NCBI GenBank assembly: GCA_037447655.1
Contig: JBBHKE010000070.1
Location: 124,001-188,000, forward strand
Direction: 5' to 3'
DNA from: Zygnema cylindricum
Lineage: Eukaryota > Streptophyta > Zygnematophyceae > Zygnematales > Zygnemataceae
Length of the DNA: 64,000 nucleotides
Shown here: piece after piece, positions 44,816 to 57,839 of the stretch
Numbering within the stretch: the first letter of the stretch is position 1
Layout of the letters: each line of letters starts with the position of its first letter
Notes under the pieces: generated by a model
Seen by the model: only the letters and a program-made list of their open reading frames with translations
What the model was told of the DNA's origin: nothing
Databases searched by the model: none
Made by a program: the position numbers and the translations under genes

Positions 44816-47301
44816 CCTCCTTAATTTGTGAATTGTTCTTCAATTTTGGACCGTCCAATTAACTTGAGCTTATTCTGTATGTTAAAGCAAAAATGTGCAA
44901 AGTCTGGCAAACGGGCCAGTTTTAGATTTTAGGCGTATGTTGGGAGGTTAGCTTACCAATGCGAATTCCAAGAGAATATGGCGAAGTAGGTTTTGAAAAA
45001 ATGAGATGCTAGAACTTTACTTTAAGGATGATAGTTAATGTTTATCAATTGGATGATGTATATTTATGTATGAAACCGTTTTTGGTTCTCTTAATTTGAG
45101 TTATATCTAGATTTCTTTCCTTTTAGGGTGAGCTTTAATGAGTGTGATGAACTTAGATCAGAGCTACACTGGCTCGATGCCGCTTTTTATTGCTCTCTGG
45201 CCGCAAAATAGTGTTTAATTGTACGAAATGTGTTTTTCACGCTAATCCTTAAAAGGGTTCAAAAACAACCATGTCATTCAGTACTGATTTAGAGTTAACA
45301 ACACTAATATGAACTCCACGCTAATAATATCTTTATTCTAATAGCGAGTGTTGTATGAGGAAGATGAGACAGAATCAACTCTGCCCTAGAGAGAGCATGG
45401 TTAATGTTGGAAATCATGGTAAACTTGGTGATCTTGGGCAGGGTTAATGACCAGGAGACGCCTTTGTTTAACATTTGTAAAATATACTTGACTTCAGTTC
45501 AATATTTGGTGATATGTCGCATGGGTAGACGGTTGCAGTGGAAGAGGGGTTATCTGGGTACAACATATTGGTGCTAAGTATTCATAATAAAGCAAGGTAG
45601 GACTAAAAAAAAGGCAACGTAAACCATCCAAGTACACGGATAACAAAAGAAAAGAAAAAGCAAAAACGAAACTGATACTCGTAAAACCACTGGACGGGCT
45701 GTCTCAATGAGTCTATAATTAGACTATAGGCCGATGCAAGGCGGTTCTGTCTCATCATATACATTTGTCAATGTCACATCTAGTGAACAAATAACTTTTG
45801 AAATTACATTGTGCAACACTGTTATCGTCTGTACCACTAAATCGGTTCCTTTTTTTTTTTAACTTTCTGTTAACAAGCCGCTGTTATTTATACTTTTTTT
45901 TTTCTTGACCCCGAACCTTTTCGCAGCTCAGAGACTTCGATGCCATTTGGGGGAAATGAAGCTATTAACATTAAAACAGTGATCGAATCCCTTATACCTA
46001 ACAGTAATAGCGATCTTTAATGAACCCTAGTTATTCCACCATTTGCTCTTGCAGGGGTACCTTTGCACATGACAATGATGGCAAGATTGCCACAATTGCT
46101 AAATGTGGTTGAAATCAAAATAGTGGACCTCGGTCTTTGATTTCTACCATACCATTAAGCAAGATGGAAGATAAAGGCAGAACAAAGAAGCAGAGCTTCC
46201 AATACAACTAGGGTAACATTTTCACCACAAGAAACCGTTCATACTTGTGCGGGAATCTTGTCAAAAGCTTAATCTTGTCGACATTTTTTTAATAGCTTAA
46301 AAGAACGACAAAAATATCAGCAGAAGTTTGCCAACTACTATCATTGAGTGGAACCAGATTGTTAGGTTCAAAGTTGAAAAAAGTTTACATTTGTGGATAC
46401 GATTTGATATCGAAAGCTGGTATTTTTGTACCAAATACACATAAATGGAAAAAACCATGGAAGGCACAATAAATGTACAAAACATGTCGCAGTTTGAATC
46501 AACATGTAAATTTCTGTGAGCCCTGTCTAAAATGGAATTGAACACTTAGAATAAAACACTCCTCTTATTCTAAGCAAAATACAGAGCTTTTAAGCTATAG
46601 AAAAAATTTGACGACTATGACAAATTAAATTTGCTTAAAGGTATAAATTTGACAGCGTCAGAAAAATTCAAACATAAAGAACACTCGAGGACGAAAGCAC
46701 GAGGAGACAGCAGCTTTTAGCCTGCTGATGGTGCCTCTTACGAACTCTGTAGTGTCACATTCGCGGCCCTAGTTCGAAATTCATCTCTTTTCCACAACTG
46801 CAAGCCATCCACACTATCCAGTGTCATTAGAGAGAACCACAGTAAGGTTCAACTGTTGTCTACACATACATGTATTCCACGGTGGTCTGGAGATAGGGAT
46901 CACCAGCCTATATGTCCTCCAAAGTTTCAAAAGGTAATGCATAGGTAATGACCATTTCATTTCTAAGGTTAACATTCCCTAACAAACATTTTCCCAACTG
47001 TCCATTGTTCATGCCTGAACCATCAAAACTGGGCTCGTGTTTCTAATTTTCCGCACAAATTTGGGTTTATTGCAATAAAAACTCAAACGCTCTAGACTGA
47101 GTGCAAAGACACAGAAACCCAAAAAAAAAAAAAAACACACACACATACACATTCACGCAAAACCTCTTCCTGGAAACAAGCACTTGCCGATTGTAAACTT
47201 CTTCCTACTTGGTTTTTTTCTCGACAGAAAATAGCATTCAATATAAACGGGAATAAATGCTTGCCAGGTCATCTAAACCTTGATGTAGCGACTTTTGTCA
47301 G
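44816..47301. other. Intergenic between convergent genes; MITE relic and minor repeats
   Basis: No gene found. About 45205-45355 has ACGCTAATCC and CTAATAATATCTTTATTCTAATAGCGAGTG-like words of the MITE family, badly decayed. About 45590-45690 has A-rich words resembling the 3' tail of the LINE at 57840, uncertain. On the minus strand AATAAA at 47066-47071 lies about 230 bp after the transporter stop codon and is a plausible poly(A) signal. A short (AC)n run lies at 47137-47150. Confidence 0.4.
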
Positions 47302-50300
47302 CTAGTGTACAGGCGAGGGAACGCTCTCCACCATTTCTGTTGAAGCCACCTTCGAAGTATTTTTGTTGATGTCCTCGGTTGCCAGTAACGGTTCGTCTTC
47401 TTTATTTTTTACTGCTTCCGGGACCTTTCTTCCTTTGCGTCCAGCAAAAGCCTTGTAATAGAGAGCCGCAAAGACCAGCAACTGCACAAGGAGAGGACAT
47501 TGTCATTGAGTCGAACCTAAGTGCAGAAACTGTCCAAAAAATGAAGTATGGTCAAAGTTTCCGAACAATGAGGACGTTCTCATTGAGCTAGAACTCAGTA
47601 CATACAAAGTCCAAAAATTGGAGAAAGCAAAGTTTTAGATGGTTAAAAGTTTCTAGGCAGCTATATTATATTATATTTATGCAATGATTTTCCCCAAACG
47701 TGGTCTTAAGGGAACATCCACAAGGATTAAGATCATTGAAATAAGAAAGTAGATGTAAACTGAGATTATGAAGGAGATGAAGTGTTGCATTTGATGATAG
47801 ACCCATGCCACATCAAATGACAGAAATTATATATGGCACATCTATAATAGCAAGAATTTAGTTTTCGCGAGATATTTGTGCAGGATCACAACCACTTCCT
47901 GCCTTCCTTCCCTCTATTGTTAATTTGAAACTGACACTGGACTTTTGTTAACTCAAAAGCTGAAGGGAATGTGACATGAGTCCAATCCTCTCTCTTTCAA
48001 AATCACCCTAATCAACACACAATGAGAAAGGGCACACCAAAAAGAACAGCACAAAAAAGAAAATAAAAAAAGTCCGGCAATGCAAATGGTGAACGTAAAG
48101 ATCTTAAATGAGCCACCAAAAACTGATGAAAAATTGATCTCACCGTTCCAAAAAGCTGAGGAATGTTGAGAGGGGGCCCATAAATTAAGCTCGAAAGAAC
48201 TATACTCAAAAGCTGCACCCATAATAATCCACACCCAAAAACCAAACTCTTTGAAAAGTTGCAGATTAAACTAGTCACTCAAAATAGTGAGAAAGTCACC
48301 ATGAAGTACTAGTTGTGAACCCAAAAACAAACGAAGTCTTCTCTTGGCTCCTCCCTCATTAACTAAATGGAACTTTATGCCTCACCTGACGAGTCGTCAT
48401 AATTGTTGCAAAAACAAGGGCTCCAAACGAACGAATAGTGTAAGATATAAAAAACTGACTCGTTGTGGCTGCCTGTAGAAAAAGACAAAAAGGGGAAGAC
48501 TTAATAACTCAGACGTAAAACACCGTCGTTGTTATTATAAAGTGCTTCCTCCACCCGAAAAGAAGGAACCAAAGAGAGCCTCTAGAGACAATGAAAGATA
48601 GTGTTAGACCCCAAATTTTCTCGCAGACAAGATTGCAGATACATACCAAAGAAAGGAGGGCAATGTCAAAGAAACATTGTGGATGTCGGATAACAAAATC
48701 AATGGCCAGCATCAGGCTCCCCTGACTCAGTAATCCTGCAATTTACAATACAATGTGGAAGGAAAACAATCAATATAAAACGGTTAAGGGTAATGATCCA
48801 TTGAGAAGAACAAAAGAACGGAACAAACACACCAGAAACTGTCTAATGAAGTTTCTCATAGGAACAGGCGGACAAGGCAGAAAAAAAAAGTTTAGTCCCA
48901 CTTGCCAATGAAACTAAGAGCAGATGAACAGAGTGTAACATAAAGAATCTGGTTGAAGGTTTCCATGTTGTAACCCTTGAAAAGTTTGTCCTGGAATGTG
49001 CTGGTAAACCCATCAAACCTGCCAATCACAAAAACAGAAGTCAAAGTCAATGTCCACTGGTTCAAAGAAAAAAGTTGTAGCTTGACCACATTGTTTAGCT
49101 CACAGAGGGCTTACAGAGAGGGCTTTCTTTCTCATTGGTTAGGATCAGCATGCCAAAAAGAACAATCCTTCTCAAGTACAGAGCTTTATGAGATGCTACT
49201 GAACCATAAGACAGTTTCAGCAGTTACTATAGTACAAAACAAAGGGAACACTGTCCTTTCACATCCTTTGAGACCTTAAAGTGCAACGACTTTGTTACAA
49301 TATATAAGCACAAGGTCAGGGTCATAAAGAGCTTTGACATCCAAATGAAAACCAGAACGTGAAAACGAGACCGCTGAATGACAAAGGAGAAAAATCCAAA
49401 GCCATAACCTTCGCGTACGGTAATGGCATACTAAACATACTGTAATGAGACACTGGCTTGCTCCAACAAAGTCCTTTTGCAGTTCACCCTTATGAGAAAA
49501 TTTTAAACAGGTGACACCATTGCCAATCGCTATTAACATTAAACATGTTTCTGGCAGTAAAAGGTAGTTTTTCTCGTCACAGGATTTTCCGATTTGTAAT
49601 CATGACAGCACAATCAAAAGTTAAAGACTATTGTTTTTTAAATGATCACCTGGAAAAAACAATCTCTGCCAGTTGACCATAAACTAACAACGCTTTCGAG
49701 AGCCCAAAAAAACGTTTAAAGCTGATAGCAACGGGCAGTGAAACTTCACCAGTATGGAGAAAGTCACATGGACAATCCTAAATCTAACTTGCTAACGACC
49801 AAATACTAATTGCCTGACTGAGCGGAAAGCAACTCGGAACATTAAGTTCAATGACCTCTTTATTTTGAAAACGCAATCCGGACTTTTCAATTGTGTTTCA
49901 ATTGTGTTTTTTAGGGTGAGGTTGATCTTCATATCTACAATTGTGTGCAGAATATGTCTGGCGTATCTCATACCAAGGCGGATTATACTAAGGCGTTTCT
50001 CATTCTAGGGTAGGTTATACCTTGTCAGTTTCTCGTTTTTTCCACACTTGAGTCAGATTATATTTTGTCGTTTTTTGATACTGGTGATACTTATTCTATT
50101 TTGGCATTTTCTGTGATACACATAATTAACAAAATTGCATAGTCTTTTCAATTCTTGCACTATGTGTCTAGGCGTATTTTTTTCAGAGCCTCACAAAGTT
50201 TTTAAATAAATGCCAATAATTCGCAAACAAATACACCCTTTGAAGAAGAGTTTAGTTCATCCAAATTTCAGTCAGTTTAAACTTGAAAGGAATCTGTTTC

Positions 50301-53300
50301 AATCATTGATGAATGGCCCCTTTCAGTTCATTGATATATAAGTATAACTATACTTATAAGTATATATAAGTATAGTTTCATATAACATATTAGTACATAT
50401 AATATATATTATATAGCAAGAGTAGTCCACAATTGTCTCATGAAACATTTGTTCCACATATTTCACCACGGGAAATACTGAAGGTTTTCTTCCTTAAAAG
50501 TCTCTAGGCAATGTCCTTTAAGGCAGATAACAATAATAAAAAAAAACTGTTTTTCCTCATTTGTCACAAAAACTACAACACTTACCAATATTAGTATTAG
50601 TTCCAATAGGAAGTACATAACTGTGTGATAACAGCCAAATGTTGGTATACCCTCCTCTACTTGGTGGTTTCCACACAAGCTCGTGTTTGTTACTAACCAG
50701 ATGTAGCTAAACCATACTTTGAAACCGTGGAACTAAACTAAGTTCAAAAATCTCATTCATGGTGGTGAGTGATATAGAGTAGCTCACCCAAGGTAGCCAA
50801 GCATCAGACTGACGCCCCAAAAAGTACTATCTACTTCCTTATGCGCTTTTTTTTGGCCCTGGGGAGGTCACAAAAAGAGAACAAGTTTAAGAAGAGTGGA
50901 TTCGTTATGCTACAGATATGCTTCGCCAGAAATGAATTAATGAAATAATGTGATTCACAAACCTGGGGAGAAAAGTTAAGATGCGACATCATGCAACAAA
51001 ATTAGTTAAATGCCCTGAATTACGACTTCTTCCCTGAGTACTTTTTCCATAGAGAAACAAGAAAACAAAACTTTTTATGCTACTTTGAAAATGCTTGTGA
51101 CGCCTGTTTGGCTTAATAATTTCACTCCCTCTACCGAGAAGAAACGAGTTTTGCCAGTGGTCCACAAATACTAGACTGTAAGTGGACGAGATCGCAGACC
51201 CAATTTTGGAAACAACAATCCAACCCTCAATGATTAAAAGAGACAATCGGGCAGAAAAATACCCCCAGATAACATCAAACATTCTTATCTTAACATTAGG
51301 ACCCTTTCAGCCTCGAAAACATGCACGACTTACCGCTGCCATAAGAAAAATGGCACATCCTCCTGTCACAGCAGTGGCAGTAAGATAATCCCCCAGACCA
51401 TATACCTTCTGCATAATAAGAGTTCCCCACATCTGTTCCCAGCAACCAATAGCTCTCAAAATCGGCGTGAGATTTTCGAGATTATGGAGGATACTTCTTT
51501 TACATCAAAGACTGACAAGGACGATGTCCTTGATTTATGGCATTCAGAGGATCTGAACTCATTCAAAAACAGTTCCAATTGACATTGCAATATAAGAGAG
51601 AACGTATAGAAGAGTTGCAAAAAAAACTCTGTAATTGGTCCGCTTACCATGACAGGAATCATTTTCGCAGACTTGGCCAGTGTTTGAAGTGGAAAACTGA
51701 CATATTTGAGAGCCTGAAAGGTGAACAAAAATAACAATATTTTAAAAGAGATATGAGTCATACCAAAAGCCATAACGCTACCGCTCATAAGGCGCACACC
51801 ACTTCAAATCCAAATAGAAAAAAAAACCACAAAAAAAACACAGCTTTCAGAAGACTTACCAGCTCACGATAATGCTATGATGGGAACTGGCATTCACAAA
51901 TCTCTGCAATATAAAACTCGTGCCCCAAACAGCTACACTAAACATGGTATAACATAAGACAGTACAATACAGTGGTACATAGCAAAAAGAGTTTACAATA
52001 GGGCAAACCAACACATATAGAAGCAGTGCATTGTAAAGGAACAACAAAAAAAAGATGCACTTTTTATGAGGAACACAGAGAGGCCAATATGGGCGATAAT
52101 GATTGGGTAAAAAAAAAGAGAAATTGGCAGTAATATGCATCCCTGTGGAGTGTAGACCTTAATTCTTAGTATAGGAAATGAGGCGTAACATGTTAGTCTC
52201 CACACGCCTATCAACTACCCTGTCCAAGCAACTATGGTGAACGATGTAGAATAGAGAGAGAAGAGAAAAAAAAAAAAAAAACGAGAACAACAACTGGCAG
52301 ATGTCTACACCACTCACTGTCTCTAATCCGAATATATCAGTTTTATTTTAGGTATAAACATAGATTAATGTGGAGCCCATGAGTTGATGAGGAGCGAGTG
52401 TTTGAACTAAAAGCCAGCCCTGTTTTTGAATGCATGAAATGTTGTGGACAGTGATGGATCAAACTTTCAAACTCGAATACATTCAGATGGCTGATAGAAA
52501 CTTGAATGACTTTGAATTCCTAGTTTGACTCAATTTGTGACCAACATACAGCGATATTGTATAAAATGAAAGGCCAAACGTTAAAGTACAGAGGATGCCG
52601 ATTATGTAAATCGCTTTGTTTGCAAATGTTCAGCCAAAATTAATGAGGTCAACGAACTGAAAAGGAGCCCCTGACCGAGCCACCGTTCACTACCATTGCT
52701 TCAAATAACACACTAAATCAGTTCTCCATGTTTTGGAACTTGTCCCTACAAATAGAATCATGCCATCGACCATTCCCCTCTCATAGCTGTCGTTCTCTAT
52801 AAACCAAAAGTTGAGCGGAAAGGCACATTGCTCAAGGTATGACAACTTATGGGAGACCATTTCCTATTCGTGTAACCCTAAAAACCACACTAATAATAGT
52901 GGAAGGTGTCCACAGGAGCAAAACCCTCAAACCCAAGGCCAGGCCAAGTCCCGGGCAATAACCTCGTACTGGCAGGTGGTGGCCACCACATTCGACAAGG
53001 AGACACCAGCATAGCTGTAGAGAGGAGCCACTGGAGCCATGGACTTGCCCTTCACCTGGAAATCACACACAGAATACAGGCGGCCGCTTCAAGAGGATAC
53101 TCACACGGCCTTCAATAGTTGCCTTTGCCACACTAAATATGGTGCATCCGTGTGTAATAATTGCATTGACTGCAGAAGTGACGTCATGTGACGCCATGCA
53201 CATCAAGTGACGCCATGCACATCAAGTGACGCCAAAATCGGAGACATTAATAGAGTGCAATTAACTGATCCCTGGAAAATCAGTCACTGGAAAATGCTAA

Positions 53301-53895
53301 GGCAACACACGGATTTCATTGCCCATAGTGAACAGCTTATCCTTTCAACTGGCAGATAATTAAGAAAAGAAGCACGGTAAAGTGCGCAATTGATTCCAAA
53401 ATGGCCATTTCTAAGCAATATATGTCAAAGCAAACAACTTGAGACAACATGCTTACGAAGAAAAACAGGATAAAAAAATCAAAAGACTGTGAAACACTCA
53501 CCAATGTTACAACCACCGCTACTCCACATGTTAACAACCGATTACATAGCACAATAAAAAGAGAATACTTGAACTTTTCTCCACTATCTCCATATGGAAC
53601 TTTCATAATCCGTTCCTGAAACAAAACATGCCCAGCAAAAAAAAAAAAGCACAATGAAGGCTAAACATTCCCGAGAATCCGTCCTTTACTCCCTCACAAA
53701 AAACTCAAAGCTTAAACGAGCCGATCTCATTCAGCAGCAACTGCAGAAATTCCGAACTTCTGTACATTCCATCGTCCCATTCACCTGCATTATTCCGTAC
53801 AGGATGAGAGTGCCGACGACTCCGACGACGCACCAGGCGATCTTCCCCGCCTCCGACCGTACAAAGTCGCGCCCGAAGTCCGAAGCGGCCTTCAT
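47302..53895 (-). CDS. UTR5: UDP-galactose/UDP-glucose transporter 5-type (SLC35B family), 11 exons
   Basis: Exons on the minus strand: 53895-53785, 53615-53502, 53055-52963, 51713-51648, 51432-51334, 50858-50788, 49018-48906, 48735-48647, 48472-48386, 48212-48144 and 47481-47302, summing to 363 residues with every phase consistent. It is a multi-spanning drug/metabolite-superfamily carrier of the plant UTR5 branch, related to animal SLC35B2/B3, and would exchange nucleotide sugars for nucleotide monophosphate in Golgi/ER membranes. Key segments: MQERIMKVPYGDSGEKFKYS, YEALKYVSFPLQTLAKSAKM, MIPVMMWGTLIMQKVYG, GYLGFDGFTSTFQDKLFKGY, TTSQFFISYTIRSFGALVFA and IMTTRQLLSIVLSS, all diagnostic of this branch. 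Length is normal. Intron 7 starts GC (after 48906) rather than GT. The C-terminus is charged and cytosolic. Exact substrate cannot be told from sequence. Confidence 0.9.
49515..49560. mobile_element. MITE end in intron 6 of the transporter gene
   Basis: ACACCATTGCCAATCGCTATTAACATTA matches one terminus of the MITE family; no matching opposite end was found nearby. Confidence 0.45.
50335..50415. repeat. AT-rich palindromic stretch in an intron
   Basis: Overlapping TATACTTATAAGTATA and ATATAATATATATTATAT self-complementary words in intron 6 of the transporter gene. Confidence 0.7.
53165..53234. repeat. 21-bp tandem repeat, three units, in an intron
   Basis: The unit AAGTGACGCCATGCACATC recurs with few changes in intron 2 of the transporter gene, the first unit starting with GAAGTGACGTCATG. 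Confidence 0.8.
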
Positions 53896-54482
53896 GGCGA
53901 CAATCTTCGGGCTCCGAAAGGAAAGGAGTCGTCCAAAATGAGAGTGCGTGTCGCAGAAAGACTCTGCGGATGTCCCGTACCGTAGTCAAAATGTCGAACC
54001 AGGAAATCGGCGATTGATCTATTGACAGCTGTGGACATAGTATTATGCCAAATTAACGGTGAAGTTCCAGTAGGACATTCTGTAATTGTACGGCCAACAT
54101 AACAGAATGCTACAATTTTAACGACGTTCCATTGCGCAGAGTCTGTAATCGACGTGTTCATAATTTAGATGTATTTACTATTTAGACGTAGATGTAAAAA
54201 ATCCGTCAGTCCGTATAGTTTTGACGTCATTATGACGATAGTAATAATTGTCGCACTGAATGTCAGTTAATGTTCACACTGACGACGATGCTATCGACGG
54301 ACGAGAGTTATGCGAACGGTTTTTTTTCGATATAATTGATTTTTTGTTTAGTGCAATTTCACGTGCGAGCGCGATTCTATTAAATCATTATTTGTACCTT
54401 TTTACCTATAAAAGTACAATTCTGCACGGTCGCACGTCGTCCGTACTCCACACATTTTAAAACGAACCTATATTATAATTTT
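53896..54482. other. 5' flank of the transporter gene
   Basis: No gene. It is expected to contain the leader and promoter of the minus-strand transporter gene; no clear TATA or known motif was picked out. The low-copy island ends at about 54482. Confidence 0.4.
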
Positions 54483-55292
54483 TTAAGCTAATTAAACCAT
54501 AGTTTCAAAAGTAGGTGAAAGTAGTAGTAGGTTCAAAAGTAGGTGAAAGTACGCAAAAAAAATACAATATACCCTTAAGACCCATATTGTATTGGCCGCA
54601 AAATGAAATAAAATAGTAACAGGGTTGAGTTGCACATGGATCGATAGAGAATTAAACGTCATGTCTAAATTTGAAAAAAAAAACGGACAAAAAAATCTTT
54701 TTCTGTGAGTTTTGAGCGACTTTTTATTTAAACCGTCAGATTCGGACGATCAGACGGTCGCTGATCAAAGTAGCGATCTAAGAAGATCACATGAAAAGCC
54801 TATAACACAACTTACGATAGGACTATCGTCAAATTTGGACGATCGGACGTTCGCTGATCAAAGTAGTGACTTAAGACGATCACATGAAAAGCCCATAACA
54901 CAACTTACGATGAAGGCGCCGACAAAAGACCTACAATACAAACGCCTAGCGTTTTTATGGTAGGCCTTTGGTCGGCGCCTTTATCGTAAGTTGTGTTATG
55001 GGCTTTTCATGTGATCTTCTTAGATTGCTACTTTGATCAGCGACCGTCCGATTGTCCGAATCTGACAGTGTAAATAAAATTTTTTGGTCCGAATGATTTA
55101 ATTGGTCCGAATAGGTTCGAATACAATATGGGTTTTAAGGTCATATTGTATGTTTGGCATACAATAGGCATATTGTATGGGCCTATTTTCACCTAATTTT
55201 GAACTATGGTCTCAAATTGAAAAACCAATAAGTGTGTACGGCGAAAATATGTTTTAAGTGGCGAAAAAACATTGACGCTAATAGCGATTCAC
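54483..55292. mobile_element. Large fold-back element, second copy, left end missing
   Basis: Near-identical to 35185-35992, especially from 54880 on. The outer ~130 bp of the left arm, including the terminal CCGTGAATCG, is absent; the copy starts with ACCATAGTTTCAAAAGTAGG, of which a short part is tandemly repeated. The right end GCTAATAGCGATTCACGG is intact. Confidence 0.8.
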
Positions 55293-55328
55293 GGCCGGAA
55301 GATAACGGGATTGTTAGATGATCAACTG

Positions 55329-55538
55329 TACACCGCAAATCGCAATTAGCGTTAATCACGCTAATTCGGCGCCCCCAATTTTTTACCCAGATTCTTAAAT
55401 AGAGTGACTAAAAAAACCCTAAAAAAAATTAGAGTGACTGATTTCTTTGAAATTCCCCAAATTCCTAATTAGCATTATTCACACTAATTGTTTTTTAACA
55501 CTAAATATATGTTAATGCTAATAGCGATTCACAGTGTA
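55329..55538. mobile_element. MITE, paired with 36024-36233
   Basis: Left CACCGCAAATCGCAATTAGCG, right GCTAATAGCGATTCACAGTG, TA on both sides. Differs from its partner at only a handful of positions; position and flanks are the same, so both descend from one insertion that was later duplicated with its surroundings. Confidence 0.85.
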
Positions 55539-55690
55539 CTTTACTATTCTTAGCATTGCGTATCGTACAAAAATGTTAAACGATAAAATATACCAACGAC
55601 ATCCTACAATAATTTTAATATCGATAAGTTTTTTATCTACGCATTTACTACTTGCAATATTGCCAGTTTTTGGTTTTGTATATTAGTAAT
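55539..55690. repeat. Dispersed repeat, second empty-site copy
   Basis: Same as 36234-36388; then, unlike that copy, the family sequence continues into 55690 and, after an inserted element, 56070-56235. Confidence 0.75.
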
Positions 55691-55694
55691 ATTA

Positions 55695-56035
55695 GGAGTG
55701 TTGTGTATCGGTAGCCATTTGCCGATAACCGATATGTATCTTTTTTGACCTACCGATAAACATTGGTCCGGTTCTATTGGTTATTATCATCGGCAATAAC
55801 TGTGCGGTTTAGACCGTGCACTTGTACTGTTTTATATGGAAGTAAGGATGGATTCTCATAAGTGGCATGCCACAATTAGTATAAAGTACTATGATATAAT
55901 ATATTGTATTTTGTACCTTTAACGACGATATAATTTTATTAGTTCCGGCGCGATATATACAGATCCCTCAGCGTCAAATAACTGATAATTATCGTTGTCC
56001 GTTTTATCGCGATAAGGTTTGACCCGATACACACC
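55695..56035. mobile_element. TTATCGG-rich element with inverted termini
   Basis: Left GAGTGTTGTGTATCGGTAG, right CCCGATACACACCACTAAAC: an inverted repeat with a few mismatches. The interior is rich in CCGATAA and TTATCG words. ATTAG stands on both sides and may be a 5-bp target duplication. The related locus at 21250-21290 (TTAATATTAGAAAGGC) lacks it. No coding capacity; superfamily not determined. Confidence 0.6.
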
Positions 56036-56069
56036 ACTAAACATTAGATTAACATTGCAAGTATATTTT

Positions 56070-56235
56070 CTAGTTGGGTCCTTTGCCCCGCGTTTATTAT
56101 TGCTCCTGATGTCTTAAATCCTTACGTCACTTAAAATTATGTGCATTTATGAAAAATGGGGGCATGAATATTATATCCTTGCCACGCTAATAAGAAATCA
56201 AGTTTATACTTTTAAGGTATAATAAACTATTTAAC
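56070..56235. repeat. Dispersed repeat shared with 21303-21480
   Basis: CTAGTTGGGTCCTTTGCCCC and later words (TTACGTCACTTAAAATTATGT, TTTATACTTTTAAGG) match in order. Confidence 0.6.
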
Positions 56236-57839
56236 AAAATTTCTCTTTCTAACAAATGTTTTGTCCATGTGCGAAATGCATCGCTATATTGATTACATTT
56301 GTTTTCTTCGTTACCACTCGCGATGCCAAACGTATATTTGTTCCATGGAATTTGATTAGTCTTTTTTTTTCTTCTATTGAACATTTTTTACTTTTTCCTC
56401 TATTTCTTTCCTTTATAATCTTATTACAATTCAAGTTTTTGTTCACGTTTTTTTTATTATTACACTGTGAAAAATTATTAGGGTAAAATAACTATTATCA
56501 AGGGGATTGTATTAGTGTTATAAAATCTAATCGAATTTTGAATGAAGTGGTGGGATTGTATCGGTGTTAGTCAATCTAATCGAATTCAGAGTGAAGTGGT
56601 TCTTTTCGGAGTACTTAACTAATAAAAAATAAAATAGTGTTAGGTTTTAAAGCGAAAATTGTAGGGGCACTTATGTGGTCATGTCAATCTTAACAATAAT
56701 AATGCAATATTGTGTATATTTTTTCTACGAAGATTACACATTCGATATGAATTAAACATTAGGTGTTTTTTATTTTTTTTTGTTGGTATTCCCTCGTCAT
56801 GTATTATTTTGGTGTATTTGTAATTCAGTGATGTGATATATGCTCGTGCCTTTTATTGGGTACACACCAATTTAGATTACTTTTGTTTTCTTTTTATGTT
56901 TCGATCTCGTTTCATTTTTGTTGTGTTTCATGTTTGGTTGTTTCCTTTTATTTCTGTCCATAACTTGTGTGTTTATACATGCTTACAAATTCGTGCTTCT
57001 TATCTTTCTGCACCGCCCATGGTTATTAGCGTTAATAACCTTAATTTTGTCGCGACTTCTTGTTGGTTATGAACGTTAAACTAGAAGCAACGATGATTTG
57101 GGATTTTCTCATTTAGGGTTCGCTACTATATATCATGTTTGGACAAATTAGTGGTATATACAACAAATATATTTTTGTATAAAACGTCCATGGGGCAGTC
57201 TATTTTAACAACACTATGTTTGCTTCGTGTGTCGAGTAAATTTCATTTGTTGTTAATCGTCAAAAAATAGCGCGGACATCTTACAATAAGAAAATATAAT
57301 GCTTAAATAAACCATAAAAAAACGTAAAATTAACTAAGTTGATGTTAAGTTTTACTTTAATTCAAATATGTTAAACGATTTCCAAACCCTAGGAGTATGT
57401 CATATGCTAACCATTTTTAATGTTCCACATTCAGGTGTTAGCTCAACGTACTGTGTATAAAGTCAACACCCACATGGGCGTTAAGTGCCTTTTTTTTTCG
57501 ACTCTGATACACAAAATAATGTGAAATAATGACGTCGACGTTGTCACAAGTGAGCATGACGTCACAATGTCACCTTATGTCAGGTTGTTACGGAGATATA
57601 AGATATGACTGTGGCAATTTTTTTTTCTGTCTCCTTTCTCTTTTAGGTAATTGAAAGTAGATTTAGGGTTTTTTTTTGAAGCCTTTTCTGTTGGAATACA
57701 CTTTTAGATGTGTAATTAGTGAAACATACGTTTTTATGTGTACTTTAGTTTTGTATATAAATTCCAATACGGTGCAGTTGTTTCGCGTCTCTTATATGTG
57801 TTCATAGAAATTCATTCTTAGTGAGTAAAACTTTGTTAC
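56236..57839. other. Intergenic; a short tandem duplication at 56500-56605
   Basis: No gene. A ~52-bp unit (GGGATTGTATNNGTGTTA...AATCTAATCGAATT...GAAGTGG) is present twice in tandem at 56503-56600. GGTTATTAGCGTTAATAACC near 57019 is a palindrome containing the MITE terminal word. The T-rich ORFs around 56256-57072 show no motif. Confidence 0.4.

Noticed and set aside
45590-45690. Third LINE tail
   Set aside because: Only A-rich words match; not enough to separate from chance.
52811-53118. Plus-strand ORFs of 67 and 70 residues
   Set aside because: They run antisense to exon 3 of the transporter gene, which explains the open frame.
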